Origin: an uncultured Collinsella sp.
GTDB taxonomy: Bacteria; Actinomycetota; Coriobacteriia; Coriobacteriales; Coriobacteriaceae
Direction of reading: 5' to 3'
Assembly: GCA_934658705.1 (NCBI GenBank)
Contig: CAKUHP010000002.1
Location: 34,249-98,248, forward strand
DNA length: 64,000 bases
Position 1 is the stretch's first letter; every line of letters starts with the position of its first letter. Below the pieces are notes generated by a model. The model did not search any database. It saw only the letters and a program-made list of their open reading frames with translations, and was not told the origin of the DNA. The position numbers and the translations under genes are program-made. Shown here one piece after another: positions 46,827-56,154 of the stretch.

Positions 46827-47168
46827 ATGGATTACATCCGCGCAATCGAGCGCCAGCAGATCCGCGAGGACATCCCGCAGGTTCGCGTCGGCGACAACGT
46901 CAAGGTCCACTACCGCATTAAGGAAGGCGACCGCGAGCGCATCCAGGTCTTCCAGGGCGACGTCATCCGCATGGCTGGTGCCGGTTCCCGCGAGACCTTC
47001 ACCGTCCGCAAGATTTCCTTCGGTGTCGGTGTCGAGCGTACCTTCCCGCTTCACAGCCCCAAGATCGGCAAGCTCGAGGTTGTCCGTCATGGTCGCGTCC
47101 GTCGCGCCAAGCTGTACTACCTTCGCGACAAGGTGGGCAAGGCTGCTCGTATTCCCGAGAAGCGCTAA
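46827..47168 (+). CDS. rplS: 50S ribosomal protein L19
   Basis: A 113-residue L19 at the 30S-50S interface: [58 protein letters not shown] and [16 protein letters not shown] 46827 with TAAGGAA upstream; a TTG two codons earlier is possible. It is separate from the rpsP-trmD group, with its own promoter and terminator. Confidence 0.97.
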   Translation: MDYIRAIERQQIREDIPQVRVGDNVKVHYRIKEGDRERIQVFQGDVIRMAGAGSRETFTVRKISFGVGVERTFPLHSPKIGKLEVVRHGRVRRAKLYYLRDKVGKAARIPEKR

Positions 47169-47202
47169 GACGATCTCAGCGTCTGTCCGCTCATTTGGAC
47201 AA

Positions 47203-47232
47203 AAGGGTCACCTTCGGGTGGCCCTTCTTTTT
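47203..47232 (+). terminator. Terminator after rplS
   Basis: A 10-bp stem AAGGGTCACC/GGTGGCCCTT (one G-U pair), TTCG tetraloop, then CTTTTT. Confidence 0.9.
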
Positions 47233-47260
47233 ACTGATTCGCATGCAAGGAGGCCCCGGT

Positions 47261-48049
47261 ATGGCCAACATGACAAGCTCGGTTTCGGCGTCCCAGGTGG
47301 CCGGCGAGCTGGTGAGTGCCACGTTTGAGGAGATTCCCGCCCTGGTCGAGCATTATCGCGAGGACCCGCGCCAACAGGTCATCAAGGCCTGCGAGCGCGC
47401 CATGAAGCGTCATGCCAAGGAGCTCGGCGAGCGCGAGCGCGTCAATGGCATGTACGAGCTGATGCGCGAGCTGGGTGGCGACGGCGTTGTCGTGGGCGTT
47501 GATGAGGTCGGACGTGGATCTGTGGCCGGTCCTCTGACGGTGTGCGCCGTGTGCCTTCCGATGGAGCCGCGCGTCTGGGGTATCAACGATTCCAAAAAGC
47601 TCACGCCCGCCCGCCGCGAACTGCTGGCCGTAAAGATTGCCGAGGTGGCGACCGCCATCGGATACTGTCATATTCCGCCGGCGGATATCGACGAGATGGG
47701 TATGGCACGCGCCATTCGCGCCGCCGTTGCAGGCGCCGTTGCCGATACGGGCCTTGAGCCGGATTGCGTGCTTATGGACGGCAACCCGTTGGGTGCCGTT
47801 CCCAATGAGCGCGACGTGGTCAAGGGCGACGCCAAGATTGCCTGCATCGCCGCGGCGTCCATTATGGCTAAGGTCACGCGTGACGAGATGATGGTCGAGT
47901 ACGATGCCGAGTATCCCGAGTACCATCTGGCCGAGTCGAAGGGTTATGCGAGCCCCGAGCACATCGAGGCCATTCGCAAACATGGACTTTGTCCGCTGCA
48001 CCGCGTGAGCTTTTGCGGAAACTTTTTGCAGACCGAGCGGCTTTTCTAG
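47261..48049 (+). CDS. rnhB: Ribonuclease HII
   Basis: A 262-residue RNase HII that cuts RNA in RNA-DNA hybrids and at single ribonucleotides. The active site has VGVDEVGRGSVAGPL (Asp-Glu), INDSKKLTPARR, MDGN and KGDAKIACIAAASIMAKVTRD. The first 80 residues or so are an N-terminal extension of helical character, as in some Firmicutes enzymes. ATG 47261 follows AAGGAGG; a longer frame from 47195 would overlap the rplS terminator. Confidence 0.94.
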   Translation: MANMTSSVSASQVAGELVSATFEEIPALVEHYREDPRQQVIKACERAMKRHAKELGERERVNGMYELMRELGGDGVVVGVDEVGRGSVAGPLTVCAVCLPMEPRVWGINDSKKLTPARRELLAVKIAEVATAIGYCHIPPADIDEMGMARAIRAAVAGAVADTGLEPDCVLMDGNPLGAVPNERDVVKGDAKIACIAAASIMAKVTRDEMMVEYDAEYPEYHLAESKGYASPEHIEAIRKHGLCPLHRVSFCGNFLQTERLF

Positions 48050-48098
48050 GTCAATTATGGAGACAGGGACCTCTGGTGTTTTATAAACCTGCTGGTAG

Positions 48099-48141
48099 CG
48101 GGCCATGTGCAACACGATTGTTGCGCATGGCCCGTTTTTTG
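48099..48141 (+). terminator. Terminator after rnhB
   Basis: A 16-bp stem (48099-48114, 48119-48134; CGGGCCATG core, one G-U pair), 4-nt loop, then TTTTTT. A decayed GGGAC-type fragment (48060-48082) precedes it. Confidence 0.92.
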
Positions 48142-48238
48142 TCGGCTTTTGGTCAGCTTTTGGTTTGCTTCCGGTACTTACCCGCATGAAACGTGCCCTC
48201 ATCATCGGGGCAATGCAGTGTGCGGGAAAGGAGACCCC

Positions 48239-48724
48239 ATGTGTGCCGCAAGCAAAAAGAGCAAGACGCAGCAGCTCAAGGAACGTTGGCAGGACGGAGA
48301 GCTCGACTGCGGGGCGATCACACCCGAGTTTATCAAGGGGCTCAGTCCCCGCGAGCTGGGCATGCTGGGCGAGCTCATTACCATCGATTACTTTAACGAG
48401 CGCGGCTATGCCTTGCTGGAGCAGGGCTATCGTTGCACCGAGGGCGAGGCCGACCTGGTGCTGCTCGATGAGCTCGACGATGTTGTGGTGATGTGCGAGG
48501 TAAAGACCAGGCGCGTCGCGCTGGATTGCACCACGCGGGTCTTTCCCGAGGAGGCCGTGGACGCTCAAAAGCAACGCCGCTACCGTCGCATCGCAAGCTG
48601 CTATCTCATGGAACATTATCCGCTCAAGGCGATTCGCTTCGATGCCGTTGGTGTGACCATCCGTGGCGGGCATATCGCCGAGATCGAGCACCAGTACAAC
48701 GCGTTCGATTGGCAGGTATCGTGA
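48239..48724 (+). CDS. yraN: YraN family protein (predicted nuclease fold)
   Basis: A 161-residue UPF0102 protein. The restriction-endonuclease-like core begins near residue 40 (LGMLGELITIDYFNERGYALLE) and has GEADLVLLDELDD and VVMCEVKTRR, the E-x-D...E-x-K acidic/Lys pattern of PD-(D/E)xK folds. The first 40 residues (MCAASKKSKTQQLKERW) are an extra, basic start. ATG 48239 follows AAAGGAG. Its TGA overlaps the comM ATG. YraN is regularly found between rnhB and comM/dprA; its role is not settled. Confidence 0.9.
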   Translation: MCAASKKSKTQQLKERWQDGELDCGAITPEFIKGLSPRELGMLGELITIDYFNERGYALLEQGYRCTEGEADLVLLDELDDVVVMCEVKTRRVALDCTTRVFPEEAVDAQKQRRYRRIASCYLMEHYPLKAIRFDAVGVTIRGGHIAEIEHQYNAFDWQVS

Positions 48725-50247
48725 TGGCGTTCGAGACGTTTGCTGTTCACGCGGCCTGTATTCGCGGCGTCGAGGCGATTCCCGTCACCGTCGAGGTTTC
48801 GCTTGCCGGGGGCGTCCCGGGTATTCAGATGCTCGGCATACCCAGTATGGAAGTGATGGAGTCGCGCGGGCGCATCCGATGTGCCATGCGCTCGGCGGGC
48901 TTTGAGATTCCGCGGTCGGGCATTACCGTCAACCTGGCGCCCGGCGATATCCGCAAAACCGGTAGCGGCTTCGATTTGCCGATTGCCATCGCTGTGTTGG
49001 CGGCCGACGGGCAGATTCCCCGCGACAACCTCGATCGCTGCCTCATCGCCGGCGAGCTAGGCCTGGACGGCACGGTGTTGCCCGTTAAGGGCGAGGTGGC
49101 GTTTCAGCTGCTGGCGCGTGATATGGGGCTCTCCTTTATTGCCGGTAGGTCCGATCAGCATGTGCCGCTCGCGGGCGTGGATTGCGGGTTTATCGGCCAC
49201 CTGTCCCAACTTGCCCAAGGCATGGGGGAAGCTGCACGTCATTACCTGGATTCTGAAGTGCTCGAGGCCACCTTTGAACCCGAGCTCGACTATGCCGATG
49301 TGCTGGGGCAGGAGGTTGCCAAACGGGGTATGGCACTTGCGGCGGCAGGTGAGCTCGGCTTGCTCATGATCGGCTCGCCCGGTTCGGGCAAGACCATGCT
49401 CGCACGGCGTATGACCGGCATTTTGCCCGAGCTTTCTGTTGAGGATCAACAAGAGGCGCTGTGCATCCATTCGGTTTTGGGCGAGAACATCGATGGGCTG
49501 TTGGCGGGACACCGACCGTTCCGTAGCCCGCACCACAGTATCTCGACTGCGGGCCTTATTGGCGGCGGGCGCCCGGTGCATCCGGGCGAGATCAGCCTGG
49601 CTCATGGCGGTGTGCTCTTTTTGGACGAGCTCGCCGAGTTTCCCACCGGCGTGCTGCAGACGCTTCGCCAGCCCATCGAGCGCGGCTACGTCAAGATCGT
49701 ACGCGTCGACGGCGCCTTTACCTTCCCGTCGCGCTTTCAGTTGTTGGCCGCGAGCAATCCCTGCCCTTGCGGCTTTTTGGGCGATCGCGAGGTCCCGTGT
49801 CGCTGCTCGGCCTCGATGGTCGAGCGCTACCGGTCCAAGCTGCGCGGTCCTTTGGCAGACCGTATCGACATGATGCTCGACGTGACCCGCCCCGACCCCC
49901 AGGTGATTATCGAGGGCGCGGAGGGCATGTCATCGGCCGAGCTGCGCGACTACGTCGTGCGTGGGCGCGCCTTTCGCGCCTGGCGCGAGTCCCGTATGGA
50001 CGATGCGGATGCCGAGGCCGAGGACGACGAGTCGCGCTCCATTGACGGCGTCGTGTCGACCTTTGCACTCGACGAGGCAGCCGAGAAATGTGTGCTCGGC
50101 TTGTCGAAGCGCACGCATCTCACGGGGCGCGGCATTGTGCGCCTGGTTCGTATCGCGCGCACGATCGCCGATGTCGCCGAGAGCGAACGGGTGACGCAGG
50201 ACCATGTGCTCGAGGCGGCGATGTACCAGGGGAGGAGGGACCAATAA
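48724..50247 (+). CDS. comM: YifB/ComM family Mg-chelatase-like AAA+ ATPase
   Basis: A 507-residue ATPase. The N-terminal Lon-like domain has VHAACIRGVEAIPVTVEVSL and VNLAPGDIRKTGSGFDLPIA. The AAA+ core has Walker A GSPGSGKTML, Walker B GGVLFLDELAEF, and ASNPCPCGFLGD plus CRCS (the Cys-rich region of the family). The C-terminal Mg-chelatase part has SKRTHLTGRGIVRLVRIARTIAD. ComM is a hexameric helicase that extends heteroduplex in natural transformation. It overlaps yraN and dprA by 1 nt each. Confidence 0.93.
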   Translation: MAFETFAVHAACIRGVEAIPVTVEVSLAGGVPGIQMLGIPSMEVMESRGRIRCAMRSAGFEIPRSGITVNLAPGDIRKTGSGFDLPIAIAVLAADGQIPRDNLDRCLIAGELGLDGTVLPVKGEVAFQLLARDMGLSFIAGRSDQHVPLAGVDCGFIGHLSQLAQGMGEAARHYLDSEVLEATFEPELDYADVLGQEVAKRGMALAAAGELGLLMIGSPGSGKTMLARRMTGILPELSVEDQQEALCIHSVLGENIDGLLAGHRPFRSPHHSISTAGLIGGGRPVHPGEISLAHGGVLFLDELAEFPTGVLQTLRQPIERGYVKIVRVDGAFTFPSRFQLLAASNPCPCGFLGDREVPCRCSASMVERYRSKLRGPLADRIDMMLDVTRPDPQVIIEGAEGMSSAELRDYVVRGRAFRAWRESRMDDADAEAEDDESRSIDGVVSTFALDEAAEKCVLGLSKRTHLTGRGIVRLVRIARTIADVAESERVTQDHVLEAAMYQGRRDQ

Positions 50248-51179
50248 TGGATAAGGGAACCTTTGAGCTGCATCCCGGCGATGTGTTGTATCCCAAGACC
50301 GTTCTGGAACTTTCGGATGTGCCCCGGACGCTCTATGTGCGCGGGGACCCCGAGGTGCTATCGACTCCCGCGCTCTCCATCATCGGCGCGCGCAAGGCCT
50401 CGCCGTATGGTCTTGCCGTGGCGGAGCTTGCGGCGAAGGTGGCGGTTGAGGCGGGCGTGACGGTGGTCTCGGGTGGTGCGGTCGGCTGCGACCAGGCATC
50501 GGGCTGGGCTGCGGTCAACGCCGGCGGCAAACACGTCGTGGTGCTGGGGACGGGTGCCGACGTGGTCTACCCGCGCTCGAGTGCGGGGCTCATCACGCGT
50601 ACACTCGATACGGGCGGCGCGGTCGTGTCGATCTCGCCATGGGGTATGGGCCCGCGCAAGTTTGCCTTCCCGCGTCGCAACCGCGTGATCGCGGCCCTGT
50701 CGCAGGCACTCTTTGTGTCTGAGGCCGGCATGCCCTCGGGTACATTTTCAACGGCCGAGGCAGCCATGGACCTGGGACGTGAGCTGCTTGCGGTGCCGGG
50801 TTCCATCCTGTCACCCGAGTCGCGCGGCACCAACTATCTCATCGCTAACGGGGCCTGCTGCATTATCGACGAGGAATCCATCGAGATGGCCATCTCGCGC
50901 ATCTACGGCACCCTGCGTTACTCGCGTCCTGATGCACCCGGCATCGCGGATCTTGACCCTACGCAGCAGGCCGTGATGCATGCGCTCATCGCCTCGCCGC
51001 TCAAGGTGGACGACATCGCGGCACTCGTCTCTCTCGATGCCGTCGGCGTGCTTAAGCTCTTGGGTTCGCTCGAGCTCGAGGGACTTATCGAGCGGATGAT
51101 GGATGGAAGGTATGCGCCCTCAAAGTTTGCCCTTCACGCTCAGACACCCTTCGGTCACAATGGAAAACGTGTCAATTAG
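50247..51179 (+). CDS. dprA: DNA-processing protein DprA
   Basis: A 310-residue DprA that loads RecA on incoming single-stranded DNA. The Rossmann-like core has LSIIGARKASPYG, VVSGGAVGCDQASGWAAVNAGG, VLGTGADVVYP, FPRRNRVIAALSQALFVSEAG and AVPGSILSPESRGTNYLIANGA. A C-terminal winged-helix domain (DPTQQAVMHALIASPLKVDDI) follows. ATG 50247 overlaps the comM stop and has GGAGGAGGG upstream. With comM it suggests a competence-type recombination capacity. Confidence 0.94.
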   Translation: MDKGTFELHPGDVLYPKTVLELSDVPRTLYVRGDPEVLSTPALSIIGARKASPYGLAVAELAAKVAVEAGVTVVSGGAVGCDQASGWAAVNAGGKHVVVLGTGADVVYPRSSAGLITRTLDTGGAVVSISPWGMGPRKFAFPRRNRVIAALSQALFVSEAGMPSGTFSTAEAAMDLGRELLAVPGSILSPESRGTNYLIANGACCIIDEESIEMAISRIYGTLRYSRPDAPGIADLDPTQQAVMHALIASPLKVDDIAALVSLDAVGVLKLLGSLELEGLIERMMDGRYAPSKFALHAQTPFGHNGKRVN

Positions 51180-51193
51180 AAAGGTGTTTGCAG

Positions 51194-52531
51194 ATGCAGT
51201 TCGATCAGGTGACGGTTATCGGTGGCGGTCTGGCGGGTTCGGAATGCGCGATCCAGCTGGCAGATCGCGGGTTTGCCGTAAAGCTGTGCGAGATGCGTCC
51301 CCAGGTGAGCTCCCCGGCTCACCATACCGATCATCTGGCCGAGCTCGTCTGTTCCAACTCGTTTAAGTCGACCCGTCCGGATTCTGCGGCGGGCTTGCTC
51401 AAGGCCGAGCTCGAGCGCATGGGCTCAGTTCTGCTCGATTGCGCCCATCGCGCGGCCGTTCCCGCCGGCGGCGCCCTGGCGGTCGACCGTGTCAAGTTTT
51501 CCGAGCTTGTCGAGGCCGAGGTTGCCGCACGCCCCAACATTGAGGTCGTTCACGGCGAGGTCACGCAGATTCCCGAGGGTCATGTGGTCATTGCCGCCGG
51601 TCCTCTGTGCTCGCCGGCGCTGAGCGAAGAGGTCATGAAGCTCGTCGGCGGCGACGCTCTGGCGTTCTTTGATGCCGCGGCCCCGATCGTCGACGCTTCC
51701 ACGCTCGATATGGACGTGCTGTTCTCGCAGTCGCGCTACGAGGAGCAGGGGGGCGGTGACTATCTCAATGCTCCGCTCAACAAGGAGGAGTACGAGGCCT
51801 TTATCGAGGCGCTCACCACGGCCGACCGTGTGGTGCTCAAGGACTTTGAGGGCGGTGACCTATTCCAGGCCTGCCAGCCCGCCGAGGAGGTTGCGCGCAC
51901 CGGCAAGGATGCCATCCGCTTTGGCGCCATGAAGCCCGTCGGACTCACCGACCCGCGTACCGGACGTCGTCCCTGGGCGGCGATTCAGCTGCGCGCCGAA
52001 AACAAGGAGAAGACCGCCTATAACCTGGTGGGCTTCCAGACCAACCTGACCTTCGGCGAGCAAAAGCGCGTCTTCCATATGGTGCCGGGCCTGGAGAACG
52101 CCGAGTTCTTCCGCTACGGCGTCATGCATCGCAATACCTTTGTCGACGCCCCGCACGTGCTCGACGGCACTTTTGCCGTGCCCGGCACGAGCGTGCGCCT
52201 TGCCGGCCAGATCACCGGCACCGAGGGGTACATGGAAGCGGTTGCGACCGGTCTGCTCGCGGCGCTCAACACCTACGCCGAGGCTATCGGGGCCGCGGGC
52301 GTCGAGCTACCGCGCGTTGGCGCCCTGGGCGCGCTCGTGGGCTATGCGACCGATCCGGCGACGGTTGGCTACCAGCCCATGCACGTTAACTTTGGCCTGG
52401 TGCCGCCGCTCGAGGACGGCAAGCGCCGCAGCAAACGCGATCGCTACCAGGCCTATGCGGACCGCGCCCTCGAGGCCCTCGATGCCTACCTGGCCACGCG
52501 CCCCGATCTGTTTGGAGGCGACCGGTCATAG
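51194..52531 (+). CDS. trmFO: Folate/FAD-dependent tRNA (uracil-5-)-methyltransferase
   Basis: A 445-residue flavoprotein making m5U54 in tRNA from methylene-tetrahydrofolate. It has VIGGGLAGSECAIQLADRG (FAD), LAELVCSNSFKST carrying the conserved Cys, YLNAPLNKEEYEAF, ACQPAEEVARTG, FGAMKPVGLTDPRTG, and VGFQTNLTFGEQKRVF. ATG 51194 has AAAGGTG 7 nt upstream. Its stop TAG overlaps the possible ATA start of the Xer gene. Confidence 0.95.
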   Translation: MQFDQVTVIGGGLAGSECAIQLADRGFAVKLCEMRPQVSSPAHHTDHLAELVCSNSFKSTRPDSAAGLLKAELERMGSVLLDCAHRAAVPAGGALAVDRVKFSELVEAEVAARPNIEVVHGEVTQIPEGHVVIAAGPLCSPALSEEVMKLVGGDALAFFDAAAPIVDASTLDMDVLFSQSRYEEQGGGDYLNAPLNKEEYEAFIEALTTADRVVLKDFEGGDLFQACQPAEEVARTGKDAIRFGAMKPVGLTDPRTGRRPWAAIQLRAENKEKTAYNLVGFQTNLTFGEQKRVFHMVPGLENAEFFRYGVMHRNTFVDAPHVLDGTFAVPGTSVRLAGQITGTEGYMEAVATGLLAALNTYAEAIGAAGVELPRVGALGALVGYATDPATVGYQPMHVNFGLVPPLEDGKRRSKRDRYQAYADRALEALDAYLATRPDLFGGDRS

Positions 52532-53448
52532 CCTTTGACCTGTACGACACCGTCGACTCGTTTATCGCTTATATCGCACGCGTCGAGGGGCTTTCTCCCA
52601 ATACGGTGACCGCCTACGCATCGCGGCTGGAGCGCTTTGCGGCCTGGTGCAAACGTACATGCACCGACGCGCGCGCGGCTGACGTGCGTACCGTTCGCAC
52701 GTATTTGGCCGAGCTCTCGCGAGAGCAGGTGGCACCCCGCACGCTTGCGGCGCATCTTTCGGCCATCCGATCGCTCTATCGCTGGATGGCTGCCGAGGGC
52801 ATTGTGGAGGGCGATGTGGTCTCGGCGATTTCCTCGCCCAAACTCCCGCGTGATCTGCCCGGTGTGCTGACGACCCAACAGGTGGAGGCGCTCCTCAAAA
52901 CCCCCGACACCGCGACGCCCGCGGGGATGCGCGATGCGGCGATGCTCGAGCTGCTTTATGCCTCCGGTGCGCGCATCTCGGAGCTTTCGGCGCTCAATAT
53001 AGAGTCCATTGACTGGTCAGAGCGCACGCTGCGGCTGTGGGGTAAGGGGAGCAAGGAACGCATCGTCCCCCTGTATCGCCGCGCACTCGAGGCGACTCGC
53101 ACCTATGTCGAAGAGGGGAGACCGGCACTGCTCGCCCAGGCAAAGCATCGCGATGCCGCGAGCGGTCTGCATCCGCTGTTTATCTCGGCGCGCGGCAACC
53201 GCATGGGCGCCGCCATGCTCAGGCGACGCTTTCATATGTTGGCGACGCTCGCCGGCATTCCGGCGGACATCGCCCCGCATGCGATGCGCCACACGTTTGC
53301 GACCGATCTGCTCGAGGGTGGCGCGGACCTGCGTTCGGTGCAGGAACTGCTGGGACACGCGAGCCTGTCCACGACGCAGATCTATACGCATCTCACGCCC
53401 GATCGGCTTAAGCGCGCCGTTGCTCAGGCCCATCCCCGTGGCGAGTAG
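52528..53448 (+). CDS. xer: XerC/XerD-type tyrosine recombinase with non-standard start
   Basis: A tyrosine recombinase that resolves chromosome dimers at dif. Catalytic residues are Arg in ASGARISEL, Lys in GKGSKERIVPL, H-x-x-R in HAMRHTFATDLLEGG, His in LLGHASLSTTQ and Tyr in IYTHLT. The N-terminal core-binding domain is homologous from about 52543 (LYDTVDSFIAYI, then VEGLSPNTVTAYASRL). The first ordinary start codon, GTG 52606, would cut into this domain (280 residues). Upstream in frame only CTG 52540 or ATA 52528 are available; ATA has GGAGG (52514-52518) at 9 nt and forms ATAG with the trmFO stop. I annotate from ATA (306 residues). XerC and XerD cannot be separated here. Confidence 0.85.
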   Translation: MAFDLYDTVDSFIAYIARVEGLSPNTVTAYASRLERFAAWCKRTCTDARAADVRTVRTYLAELSREQVAPRTLAAHLSAIRSLYRWMAAEGIVEGDVVSAISSPKLPRDLPGVLTTQQVEALLKTPDTATPAGMRDAAMLELLYASGARISELSALNIESIDWSERTLRLWGKGSKERIVPLYRRALEATRTYVEEGRPALLAQAKHRDAASGLHPLFISARGNRMGAAMLRRRFHMLATLAGIPADIAPHAMRHTFATDLLEGGADLRSVQELLGHASLSTTQIYTHLTPDRLKRAVAQAHPRGE

Positions 53449-53497
53449 AAAGTGGTTCACGCGCTGAGTCGCCAAGGTGTGTGGTTTTGATTGCGGG

Positions 53498-53526
53498 TTG
53501 GCAGGACGAGGTAATCCTGCTATCAT
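53498..53526 (+). promoter_or_regulatory. Sigma-70 promoter of rpsB-tsf
   Basis: TTGGCA (53498-53503), 17-nt spacer, TATCAT (53521-53526). It leaves a leader of about 135 nt before rpsB. Confidence 0.85.
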
Positions 53527-53667
53527 TCACCGGGTTGCTTCACGGCAACAGGTTTTTATCACGCACGCGCGGCTACTTCATACCGTGGTGCCCGGGCTTT
53601 GGTAGCACATGTCCGGGTTGGTTTTGGAGGATGACCCCGCGCGGAGGCAAACCACAGGAGGTTTAAC

Positions 53668-54396
53668 ATGGCTACCAAGATTAATATCCGCACCCTGCTC
53701 GAGGCCGGCTGCCACTTCGGTCACCAGACCCGTCGCTGGAACCCCAAGATGAAGCCGTTCATCTTCGGTGAGCGCAACGGCATCTACATCCTCGACCTCA
53801 AGCAGACCATCCTCGACGCCGACCAGGCCTACACCTTCGTCAAGAACGTCGCCAAGGGTGGCAACGTGCTGTTCGTCGGCACCAAGAAGCAGGCTCAGGA
53901 GGCCGTCAAGAACGCCGCTGAGCGCGCCAACATGCCTTACATCAACCAGCGTTGGCTCGGCGGTATGCTGACCAACTTCGTGACCATCCGCTCCCGCATC
54001 AACCGCATGGAGGAGCTCGAGGCCATGGTCGAGGACGGCCGCATGGCTGTTCTGCCCAAGAAGGAGCAGGCTGTTCTGGGTAAGGAGCTCACCAAGCTCC
54101 AGACCAACCTCGGTGGCGCCCGCGACATGAAGGGTCTGCCCCAGGCTCTCTTCGTCATCGACACCAAGCGCGAGGAGAACGCCATCAAGGAGGCCCAGCG
54201 CCTGAACATCCCCGTCGTCGCTCTGATCGACACCAACTCCGATCCCGACGAGGTCGAGTACGGCATCCCCTGCAACGATGACGCTATCTCCGCTGTCACC
54301 CTTATGTGCGAGCTCATGGCTGACGCCTGCCTCGCCGGCTCCGGCAAGGAGCAGGTCTCCGAGGCCGAGATGGCCGCTGAGCCCAAGGCCGAGTAA
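53668..54396 (+). CDS. rpsB: 30S ribosomal protein S2
   Basis: A 242-residue S2: [59 protein letters not shown] and [22 protein letters not shown] 53668 follows AGGAGG. The long leader could carry S2 autoregulation, as known in other bacteria, but I see no recognisable conserved element in it. Confidence 0.97.
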   Translation: MATKINIRTLLEAGCHFGHQTRRWNPKMKPFIFGERNGIYILDLKQTILDADQAYTFVKNVAKGGNVLFVGTKKQAQEAVKNAAERANMPYINQRWLGGMLTNFVTIRSRINRMEELEAMVEDGRMAVLPKKEQAVLGKELTKLQTNLGGARDMKGLPQALFVIDTKREENAIKEAQRLNIPVVALIDTNSDPDEVEYGIPCNDDAISAVTLMCELMADACLAGSGKEQVSEAEMAAEPKAE

Positions 54397-54441
54397 ATCA
54401 GTCTTAGTTAATTCTTTTTCATCTCTTTGAAAGGAACCACA

Positions 54442-55311
54442 ATGGCCCAGATTACCGCCGCTATGGTCAAGCAGCTCCGCGAGATGACCGACTCCCCGAT
54501 GATGGAGTGCAAGAAGGCTCTCGTCGAGGCTGACGGCGACATGGACGCCGCTGTCGACGTTCTGCGCAAGAACGGCCTCGCCAAGGCTGCCAAGAAGGCT
54601 GGCCGTGAGACCAACGAGGGCGCTGTCGCCGCGTTCGTCTCCGAGGACGGCAAGTCCGGCGCTCTGCTCGAGCTCTCCTGCGAGACCGACTTCGTCGGCT
54701 CCAACGCCAAGTTCACCGGCTTTGCTTCCAAGGTCGCTGAGGTTGTCGCCACCACCGAGCCGGCTGACGTCGACGCTCTGCTCGAGAAGCCGATGGGCGA
54801 GGAGACCGTTTCCTCCGAGCTCACCGAGATGATCCACATCATGGGCGAGAACATGAAGGTCGCTCGTTTCGCCGCCCGCAAGACCGACAACGGTGCTCTC
54901 GCTTCTTACATCCACATGGGTGGAAAGATCGGCGTCCTCGTCGAGTTCGCCTTCGAGAAGGCCGAGACCGCTCAGGCCGAGTCCTTCAAGACCTTCGCTC
55001 ACGACGTTGCCCTTCAGGTTGCCGCCGTCGCCCCGATCTGCGCTACTCGCGATCAGGTTCCGGCCGAGACCGTCGAGCACGAGAAGCAGATCTACATGGC
55101 TCAGGCTGCCGAGTCCGGCAAGCCCGAGGCCATCCAGGAGAAGATGGCTGTCGGCCGTCTGGAGAAGTTCTACAAGCAGTCCGTGCTCACTGAGCAGGAG
55201 TTCATCAAGGACAGCTCCCTCACCATCAAGAAGTACGCTGAGCAGGTCTCCAAGGAGCTCGGCGATACCATTACCGTCGTTGCCTTTGACCGTCTGGTCC
55301 GTGGCGAGTAA
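54442..55311 (+). CDS. tsf: Translation elongation factor Ts
   Basis: A 289-residue nucleotide-exchange factor for EF-Tu. The N-terminal UBA-like domain is MVKQLREMTDSPMMECKKAL, with the core GALLELSCETDFVGSN (the TDFV motif that contacts EF-Tu), a second dimerisation repeat and the C-terminal helix. ATG 54442 follows GAAAGGAA; TTG 54427 would add five residues. It is 45 nt after rpsB. Confidence 0.97.
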   Translation: MAQITAAMVKQLREMTDSPMMECKKALVEADGDMDAAVDVLRKNGLAKAAKKAGRETNEGAVAAFVSEDGKSGALLELSCETDFVGSNAKFTGFASKVAEVVATTEPADVDALLEKPMGEETVSSELTEMIHIMGENMKVARFAARKTDNGALASYIHMGGKIGVLVEFAFEKAETAQAESFKTFAHDVALQVAAVAPICATRDQVPAETVEHEKQIYMAQAAESGKPEAIQEKMAVGRLEKFYKQSVLTEQEFIKDSSLTIKKYAEQVSKELGDTITVVAFDRLVRGE

Positions 55312-55334
55312 ATAAGCTCTTGTAGCTGGTAATG

Positions 55335-55369
55335 AGCAGGCTGTGGGTTTTACTCACGGCCTGCTTTTT
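55335..55369 (+). terminator. Terminator after tsf
   Basis: Stem AGCAGGC-T-GTG against CAC-G-GCCTGCT, then TTTTT. Confidence 0.88.
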
Positions 55370-55429
55370 CATGGCTCTTCGTAGAGCCTTTGATAGAATG
55401 TTGAGAGTTCAATCCAAAGGAGGATCGCT

Positions 55430-56152
55430 TTGTCCGACATCCGATATAAACGCGTGCTTCTGAAGCTTTCCGGCGAAGCGCTGATGGGCGATGGCCACTA
55501 CGGCATCGACCCCAAGGTTACCGACCATCTTGCCAAGCAGGTCAAGGAGCTGCTCGCCGTTGGTCATGAGGTCGGCGTCGTTGTCGGCGGCGGCAACATT
55601 TTCCGTGGCATGGCCGGCGCTGCCGGTGGCATGGAGCGTGCCCAGGCCGACTACATGGGTATGCTCGCGACCGTTATGAACGCGCTTGCCCTGCAGGATG
55701 CCTTCGAGCACAACGATGTTCCTTGTCGCGTGATGAGCGCCATCCAGATGAACGAGATCTGCGAGCCCTACATTCGTCGTCGCGCCATCAATCACCTGTC
55801 CAAGGGCAACGTTGTTATCTTTGCTGCCGGTTCGGGCAATCCGTACTTTACGACCGACACCGCCGCGGCCCTTCGCGCCTGCGAGATCGGTGCCGAGATT
55901 CTGATCAAGGCTACCAAGGTCGACGGCATCTACGATAAGGATCCTGTCAAGTGCGCCGATGCCGTCCGCTTTGACAAGATCACCTACCACGAGGTGCTCG
56001 TTCGCGGCCTGCAGGTTATGGATTCCACGGCTACGGCTCTGTGCCAGGATAACCGTATGCCCATTTTGGTCCTCAACATCGATGGCGAGGACACCGTCAA
56101 GCGCGCGCTCGCGGGTGAGCCCGTCGGCACGCTCGTCTATCAGGAGGATTAA
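55430..56152 (+). CDS. pyrH: UMP kinase
   Basis: A 240-residue hexameric amino-acid-kinase-fold enzyme that phosphorylates UMP. It has [37 protein letters not shown] motif seen as [13 protein letters not shown], and [10 protein letters not shown]. The TTG at 55430 follows AGGAGG. The order pyrH-frr-uppS-cdsA-dxr-rseP-ispG-proS is the common bacterial one. Confidence 0.96.
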   Translation: MSDIRYKRVLLKLSGEALMGDGHYGIDPKVTDHLAKQVKELLAVGHEVGVVVGGGNIFRGMAGAAGGMERAQADYMGMLATVMNALALQDAFEHNDVPCRVMSAIQMNEICEPYIRRRAINHLSKGNVVIFAAGSGNPYFTTDTAAALRACEIGAEILIKATKVDGIYDKDPVKCADAVRFDKITYHEVLVRGLQVMDSTATALCQDNRMPILVLNIDGEDTVKRALAGEPVGTLVYQED

Positions 56153-56154
56153 GC

